A stretch of 64,000 bases of DNA from Crossiella cryophila (GTDB taxonomy: Bacteria; Actinomycetota; Actinomycetes; Mycobacteriales; Pseudonocardiaceae): assembly GCF_014204915.1 (NCBI RefSeq), contig NZ_JACHMH010000001.1:4117501-4181500 (forward strand). Direction: 5' to 3'. Positions 59,810 to 64,000 of this stretch are shown here, piece by piece. The notes under the pieces were generated by a model. That model had not been told where the DNA came from and did no database searches. It saw only the letters and a program-made list of their open reading frames with translations. The translations under genes were made by a program, and so were the position numbers. Each line of letters begins with the position of its first letter. Position 1 is the stretch's first letter.

Positions 59810-60322
59810 ATGGCCGTCGAGGACCATCGTCCGGTGCTGCGGATCACCGATCAGGAGCGGGAGGTCGCGGTCGCCCGGCTCAACACCGCGGTCGCCGACG
59901 GCAGGCTGACCTGGCCCGAGCACAACGAGCGACTGGCCAGGGCCTACGCCGCGCGCACCTCGGCCGAGCTGCTGCCGGTGCTGGCCGACCTCGGCGCGCC
60001 CGAGGTGCCGGCGCAGCGGGTGGTCGCGGTGGGTAGCAAGATCCAGCGCGCGATGGAGCCGGGGCGGGTGGAGGTCAAGGCGGTCTTCGGCGCGGTGATC
60101 CTGGACCTGTCCGGGCTCTCCGGGGACACCGAGGTCGAGGTGGTGGCCACCGCCTTCTGCGGCAAGGTGATCATCACGGTGCCGCACAACGCGACCGTGC
60201 TGGACGAGGGCAGCGCGGTGCTGGGCAAGCGGGCGCTGCCGGGTGCGATCCAGGCGCCGGGTCCGCGGGTGCGGATCACCGGGCGCAGCACGCTGAGCAA
60301 GCTCGCGGTGCTGCGCGGCTAG
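59810..60322 (+). CDS. DUF1707 protein with LiaF-like C-terminus, 170 aa
   Basis: An N-terminal DUF1707 segment (LRITDQEREVAVARLNTAVADGRLTWPEHNERLARAYAARTSAELLPVLADL) and a C-terminal beta-helix-like domain (VKAVFGAVILDLSGLSGDTEVEVVATAFCGKVIITVPHNATV) of the cell-wall-active-antibiotic response type. No membrane segment. The stop overlaps by 4 bp the end of the convergent P-type ATPase gene. Confidence 0.9.
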   Translation: MAVEDHRPVLRITDQEREVAVARLNTAVADGRLTWPEHNERLARAYAARTSAELLPVLADLGAPEVPAQRVVAVGSKIQRAMEPGRVEVKAVFGAVILDLSGLSGDTEVEVVATAFCGKVIITVPHNATVLDEGSAVLGKRALPGAIQAPGPRVRITGRSTLSKLAVLRG

Positions 60323-62280
60323 GTCCTGGCCGAGCGGTCGCGGTAGGCCAGCAGGCGCAGTGCGTTGGCCACCACGATGAGGGTGGAGCCCTCGTGCACG
60401 GCCACCGCGACGCCGATGCCCAGACCCAGGACGGTGGCCGGGATCAGCACCGCGACCACGCCGAGGCTGGCGAACAGGTTCTGCCGGATGATCCGGCCCG
60501 CCCGGCGGCTCAGGCCGACGGCGAAGGGCAGGGTGTCCAGGTCGTCGGCCATCAGGGCGACGTCGGCGGTTTCCAGTGCCACGTCGGAGCCAGCGGCGCC
60601 CATGGCGATGCCGACCGTGGCGGTGGCCATGGCCGGGGCGTCGTTCACCCCGTCGCCGACCATGGCCACCCGGCCCTCACGCCCGCGCAGCCGGGTCACC
60701 TGGGCGACCTTGTGCTCGGGCAGCAGATCGCCGTGCGCCTCGGTGACCCCGACCTCGGCGGCGACGGCGGTGGCCACCCGCTGGTTGTCCCCAGAAAGCA
60801 TGATCGTGCGCCGGATGCCGAGCCGGTGCAGGCGGCTGATCACCGCGGCCGCCCGGGGCCGCGGCAGGTCCATCAGGCCGAGCACACCCAGCCAGCGCCC
60901 GCCCGCGCGGAGGAGCATCGTGGTGCGGCCCTCGGCTTCCAGGCGGGTCAGGGCGTCGTCGAGTTCGCGCGGCGGCGTCAGGTCCAGTTCGGTGAACAGC
61001 TCGCGCTTGCCGAGCCAGACCTCGGTGCCCGCGACGGTGGCCAGCACACCGCGACCGGTGACCGAGCGGACCCCGGTCGCCGTCGGTGTGGCGAGGTCGC
61101 CGAGGCGGGCGCGGCCGTCCCGGACCACGGCCCTGGCCAGGGGGTGCTCGCTCTGGCTCTCCACGGCCACGGCGACGGCGAGCAGCTCCTCCGCGCTGAC
61201 TCCGGCGGCGGTCACCACGTCGGCCAGGCGCGGGCTGCCCTGGGTCAGGGTGCCGGTCTTGTCGAAGGCGATCGCCCGCAGCCTGCCCAGTTCCTCCAGG
61301 GGCGCGCCGCCCTTGACCAGCACGCCGGTCCGCGCCGCGCGGGCCAGGGCGGAGAGCACCGCGCTCGGGGTGGCGATGGCCAGCGCGCACGGGCTGGCGG
61401 CGACCAGCACGGCCAGGGCCCGGTAGAGGGTGGCGCCGAAGGGTTCGTCGATGACCAGGCCGGCGAAGAGCAGCAGCACCACCCCGGCGAGCACCACCGG
61501 GACGAAGATCCGCTGGAACCGGTCGGTGAACCGCTGGGTCGGCGAGGTCTTGTCCTGGGCCTCGGTGACCAGCCGGACCACCCTGGCCAGGGTGCTGTCC
61601 GCCGCGAGCCGGGTGACCCGCACCTCGAGCGCGCCCGCGCCGTTGATCGTGCCCGCGAACACCCGGGACCGCGCCGGGACCAGGTCCGGGTCGGCCGCGG
61701 CGGCCTCGGCGTCGGGCACCGGGCTCTTGTCCGCGGGCACGCTCTCCCCGGTCACCGGGGCCTGGTCGACGCTGCTCAGACCGGCGAGCACGAACCCGTC
61801 GGCGGGCAGTCGCAGGTTCGGCCGGACCAGGACCACCTCGCCGATCCGCAGCTCGTCGATCGCCACCTCGGTGAGGTCACCCCCGCGCCGGACCAGCGCG
61901 GTCTTCGGGGCCAGGTCGGCCAGGGCCTCGATCGAGCGCCGGGCCCTGGTCAGCGCGTAGCCCTCCAGGGCGTGGCCGAGGCCGAACAGGAACAGCAGCA
62001 GCGCGCCCTCGGCAACCGAGCCGAGGGCCGCCGCGCCCGCCGCGGCCACCAGCATCAGGAAGTCGATCTCGAACCGCCTGGCCCGGATCTTCTGGTACGC
62101 CTCGGGCACGGTGTGGAAGGCGCCGAAGGCGAACGCGAGCACGTTGACGCCCAGGAACACCTCCGGCGCCGCGCCCAGCGCGTCCAGTGCCGCGCCCGCA
62201 CCCAGCAGGGCACCGGCGAGCAGCGCGAACACCAGCTCGCCGCGTCCGCCGAACAGCCCGCCGTCCTCGGTACTCGCCAT
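60319..62280 (-). CDS. P1B-4-type heavy-metal ATPase (Co/Zn/Fe exporter class), 653 aa
   Basis: P-type ATPase with TGES actuator (APVTGESVP), the phosphorylation site DKTGTLT, SEHPLARA and GDGVNDAP. The membrane motif is SPC (AASPCALAIATP), not CPC, and HEGST occurs in the last helices (AVAVHEGSTLIVVANALRLL). SPC plus HEG[G/S]T defines the P1B-4 group, which exports Co, Zn or Fe. There is no N-terminal metal-binding domain. ATG 62280 is used; the frame upstream runs through an operator-like dyad. Confidence 0.92.
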   Translation of the reverse strand: MASTEDGGLFGGRGELVFALLAGALLGAGAALDALGAAPEVFLGVNVLAFAFGAFHTVPEAYQKIRARRFEIDFLMLVAAAGAAALGSVAEGALLLFLFGLGHALEGYALTRARRSIEALADLAPKTALVRRGGDLTEVAIDELRIGEVVLVRPNLRLPADGFVLAGLSSVDQAPVTGESVPADKSPVPDAEAAAADPDLVPARSRVFAGTINGAGALEVRVTRLAADSTLARVVRLVTEAQDKTSPTQRFTDRFQRIFVPVVLAGVVLLLFAGLVIDEPFGATLYRALAVLVAASPCALAIATPSAVLSALARAARTGVLVKGGAPLEELGRLRAIAFDKTGTLTQGSPRLADVVTAAGVSAEELLAVAVAVESQSEHPLARAVVRDGRARLGDLATPTATGVRSVTGRGVLATVAGTEVWLGKRELFTELDLTPPRELDDALTRLEAEGRTTMLLRAGGRWLGVLGLMDLPRPRAAAVISRLHRLGIRRTIMLSGDNQRVATAVAAEVGVTEAHGDLLPEHKVAQVTRLRGREGRVAMVGDGVNDAPAMATATVGIAMGAAGSDVALETADVALMADDLDTLPFAVGLSRRAGRIIRQNLFASLGVVAVLIPATVLGLGIGVAVAVHEGSTLIVVANALRLLAYRDRSART

Positions 62281-62316
62281 CGGGTCCCACCTGCCTCCCG
62301 CGAATAACTCATGCAT

Positions 62317-62328
62317 ACATTGCAATGT
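62317..62328. promoter_or_regulatory. Dyad in the divergent metal-ATPase promoter region
   Basis: Perfect 12-bp palindrome ACATTGCAATGT in an AT-rich patch (62300-62345) between the metal ATPase and the small membrane protein gene. TATGAT (62334-62339) may be the -10 for the rightward gene. ArsR/SmtB-type sensors bind such sites, but none is encoded in the window. Confidence 0.55.
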
Positions 62329-62376
62329 GACTATATGATTAGATGGAAGGAACGGCAACAGCGAAGGAGACGTGAG

Positions 62377-62628
62377 ATGGCTCAGCTGAACAAGTACGTC
62401 GAATCCGCCAGGGCGGCGGCGGGCTCCGACACGGCCAGAGGTGTCCGCAGGCTTGTGTTCCGGTTGCTGCTGGTGGCCGCGCTGGTGGCGGTGGTGCTGG
62501 TGATCGGGGCCGTCGCGCTCGGGGTGTGGCTGCTCGTCAACGCCGACTCGGCACTGGCCTGGCTCAACGGCATCCTCAACCAGTTCGAGCCGATCGTGAC
62601 CTTCTTCAGCCGGTTCACCGGCGGCTGA
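62377..62628 (+). CDS. Small membrane protein, 83 aa
   Basis: One strong helix (LLLVAALVAVVLVIGAVALGVWLLV) with amphipathic ends. AAGGAGA 8 nt before ATG 62377. It diverges from the metal ATPase and shares its operator region, so it may be part of the same metal response. No family recognised. Confidence 0.7.
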   Translation: MAQLNKYVESARAAAGSDTARGVRRLVFRLLLVAALVAVVLVIGAVALGVWLLVNADSALAWLNGILNQFEPIVTFFSRFTGG

Positions 62629-62629
62629 G

Positions 62630-63421
62630 CTAGTCCGACTTGGCCCGGAGCATGCGATAGGCGGTGAAGGCCAGCAGCGCGGCGAAGAGCACCACCGAGA
62701 GCCGCGGCGGCAGCAGCAGCGCGAGCAGCACGCCGCCGTAGGCCGAGACCACCCCGGCCAGGCCGAGGATCGTGGCCGAGCGCAGATCGGTGTTGCCGCG
62801 CTTGAGGTTCTGCACGGTGGCGATGATCCCGGTCGGGATCACCACCAGCAGCGAGGTGCCCTTGGCGACCACATCGCTGATGCCGAAGAGCAGGATCATG
62901 GCCGGCACCATGATGATCCCGCCGCCCACGCCGAACATCCCGGACAGCGTGCCCACCAGCAGGCCCAGCGCGAGCATCAGCGCCGCCCCGCCCACGCCGA
63001 GTTCGACCTCGCCGAGTCGTTGCGGGGTCTCGAAACCGAGCCGGATCGCGGTGAACAGCAGCACCGCGGCGAAGCCGTAACGCAGCCAGCGCACCGGCAG
63101 CACGTGCAGCAGCCAGGTGCCCAGCACCGCGCCGGCCATGGAACCGGCCGCCAGCAACGCGGCCACCATCCAGTTCACCGAGCCGTCCACCGCGTAGCCG
63201 ATGGCGCCGGTGATCGAGATCGGCACCACCGCGGCCAGTGAGGTGCCGTGCGCGAGCTTCTGGCCGAAACCCGCCAACAGCACCAGGGCCGGAACGATCA
63301 GGACCCCGCCGCCGACACCGAACAATCCGGAGAGCAGACCGCTGGTCAGCCCGATGGCGAGCAGGGCGGTCGGCGCCTGCCGGACGGGGGAGTGCTGGAC
63401 CTGGTCGAGCTGGTCGGGCAT
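62630..63421 (-). CDS. TauE/SafE-family permease, 263 aa
   Basis: Eight-helix permease with the duplicated family motif: GLLSGLFGVGGGVLIVPALVLLAG and GTLSGMFGVGGGIIMVPAMILLFG. Members export sulfite, sulfoacetate, taurine and related anions. ATG 63421 is placed by GAGG 6 nt upstream; ATG 63427 is two codons earlier. It diverges from a GntR regulator. Confidence 0.9.
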   Translation of the reverse strand: MPDQLDQVQHSPVRQAPTALLAIGLTSGLLSGLFGVGGGVLIVPALVLLAGFGQKLAHGTSLAAVVPISITGAIGYAVDGSVNWMVAALLAAGSMAGAVLGTWLLHVLPVRWLRYGFAAVLLFTAIRLGFETPQRLGEVELGVGGAALMLALGLLVGTLSGMFGVGGGIIMVPAMILLFGISDVVAKGTSLLVVIPTGIIATVQNLKRGNTDLRSATILGLAGVVSAYGGVLLALLLPPRLSVVLFAALLAFTAYRMLRAKSD

Positions 63422-63475
63422 GCGCATCCTCGGTTTGGCGGCGGACGGAAATGGCTACAGTATTTGCAGCAGATT

Positions 63476-63489
63476 GTTGATATGGCAAC
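63476..63489. promoter_or_regulatory. Candidate GntR operator
   Basis: GTTG-N6-CAAC (63476-63489), 12 bp upstream of the GntR start and between it and the divergent permease gene. FadR-subfamily sites have this size, but the match is short. Confidence 0.4.
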
Positions 63490-63501
63490 TAGGAGGCGCT
63501 C

Positions 63502-64000
63502 GTGCCCAGGCCGCGCAATGACACGCCGACGGCCAAGGTAACCGAGCTGCCCGGACTCAGCGCGCCGACCCCGTTGGGCAATCAGCTGTATCGCCTGCTG
63601 GAGGAGGCGATCCTGGACGGCACCCTGGCCCCGGGACAGCGCCTGGACCCGGAGGAACTGGCCGCCCATTTCGGGGTGAGTCGTATCCCGATCCGTGAGA
63701 CGCTGCGCGCGCTGGACGCCGCGGGCTGGATCGAACTGCGGCCGCGCGACGGCGCCTTCGTGCGCACCTGGTCCACCCAGGAGGTGGTGGACTTGTTCGA
63801 GGCGCGCACCGTGCTGGAGGGCGAGATCTCGGCCAAGGCCGCGCTGCGCCGCACCGAACCGCAGCTGGCCCGGCTGACCGAACTGGTCGAACTCGGCCGG
63901 GAGGCCCTGGACTGCGAGGAACCCGAGCGGCTGCCCACCATCAACGAGCACTTCCACGCCGCGATCGCGGCCTGCGCGCACAACGAGGTCCTCGCCGGCA
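63502..64000 (+). CDS. GntR-family regulator (FadR/FCD type), 3' partial
   Basis: Open to the window edge (166 codons). Winged helix LGNQLYRLLEEAILDGTLAPGQRLDPEELAAHFGVSRIPIRETLRALDAAGWIELRPRDGAFV, then the start of an FCD domain (EVVDLFEARTVLEGEISAKAA; NEHFHAAIAA with a metal-type His). GTG 63502 has AGGAGG 6 nt upstream. Probably controls the adjacent TauE/SafE permease. Confidence 0.88.
   Translation, partial: MPRPRNDTPTAKVTELPGLSAPTPLGNQLYRLLEEAILDGTLAPGQRLDPEELAAHFGVSRIPIRETLRALDAAGWIELRPRDGAFVRTWSTQEVVDLFEARTVLEGEISAKAALRRTEPQLARLTELVELGREALDCEEPERLPTINEHFHAAIAACAHNEVLAG

Overview
The window is GC-rich (roughly 70% or more), packed with short-spaced or overlapping genes, uses many GTG starts and many apparently leaderless promoters (TANNNT followed 6-7 nt later by the start codon). 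Gene content (GarA, FtsR-type MerR, DUF881/small-basic-protein block, DUF397, DUF1707, PaaX) points to a filamentous actinobacterium, probably Pseudonocardiales (Amycolatopsis/Saccharothrix/Crossiella-like); the order is inferred, not shown. I found no rRNA, tRNA, CRISPR array or transposase.

Layout. 1-4.1 kb: end of a secreted arabinanase-type GH43 enzyme and small/membrane proteins. 4.1-26.2 kb: an aromatic catabolic island. A kynurenine half (tryptophan 2,3-dioxygenase family protein, kynureninase, an HGGFW-type hydrolase that fits kynurenine formamidase, and an Lrp/AsnC regulator resembling KynR) would make anthranilate from tryptophan. An aryl-CoA half (2-aminobenzoate-CoA ligase, fused anthraniloyl-CoA monooxygenase/reductase, two SDRs, RidA, BadI/MenB-like crotonase, thiolase, PaaX regulator, two further acyl-CoA synthetases and an acyl-CoA mutase) would activate anthranilate and dearomatise and open the ring without a ring-cleaving dioxygenase. 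Three divergent promoters in this half carry the same element (TTGAC[G/T]GTCGTCA) on or next to their -35 boxes, which defines a likely local regulon. A TetR/membrane-protein pair with two tetO-like operators sits between the two halves.

26.3-41 kb: housekeeping. glmS, then a block with the same gene order as M. tuberculosis Rv1822-Rv1832 (pgsA-like, DUF881, small basic protein, DUF881, gcvH, garA, ftsR-like MerR, DUF151 nuclease family, second MerR, gcvP); gcvP is preceded by a tandem glycine riboswitch. 40.9-41.5 kb holds a cluster of large nested inverted repeats with no gene.

41.5-49 kb: a VWA/solute-binding protein, a sigma factor coupled to a STAS/ATPase-like protein, and two CNNM/CorC-type membrane proteins. 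49.1-53.5 kb: a LacI repressor with a perfect operator facing a three-gene sugar operon (Gfo/Idh/MocA, DUF993 aldolase-like, sugar isomerase/epimerase). 53.5-64 kb: a large membrane P-loop ATPase, a POT peptide transporter, a TetR-P450 pair with a perfect operator, a DUF1707 protein, a P1B-4 metal ATPase, a TauE/SafE permease and the start of a GntR regulator.
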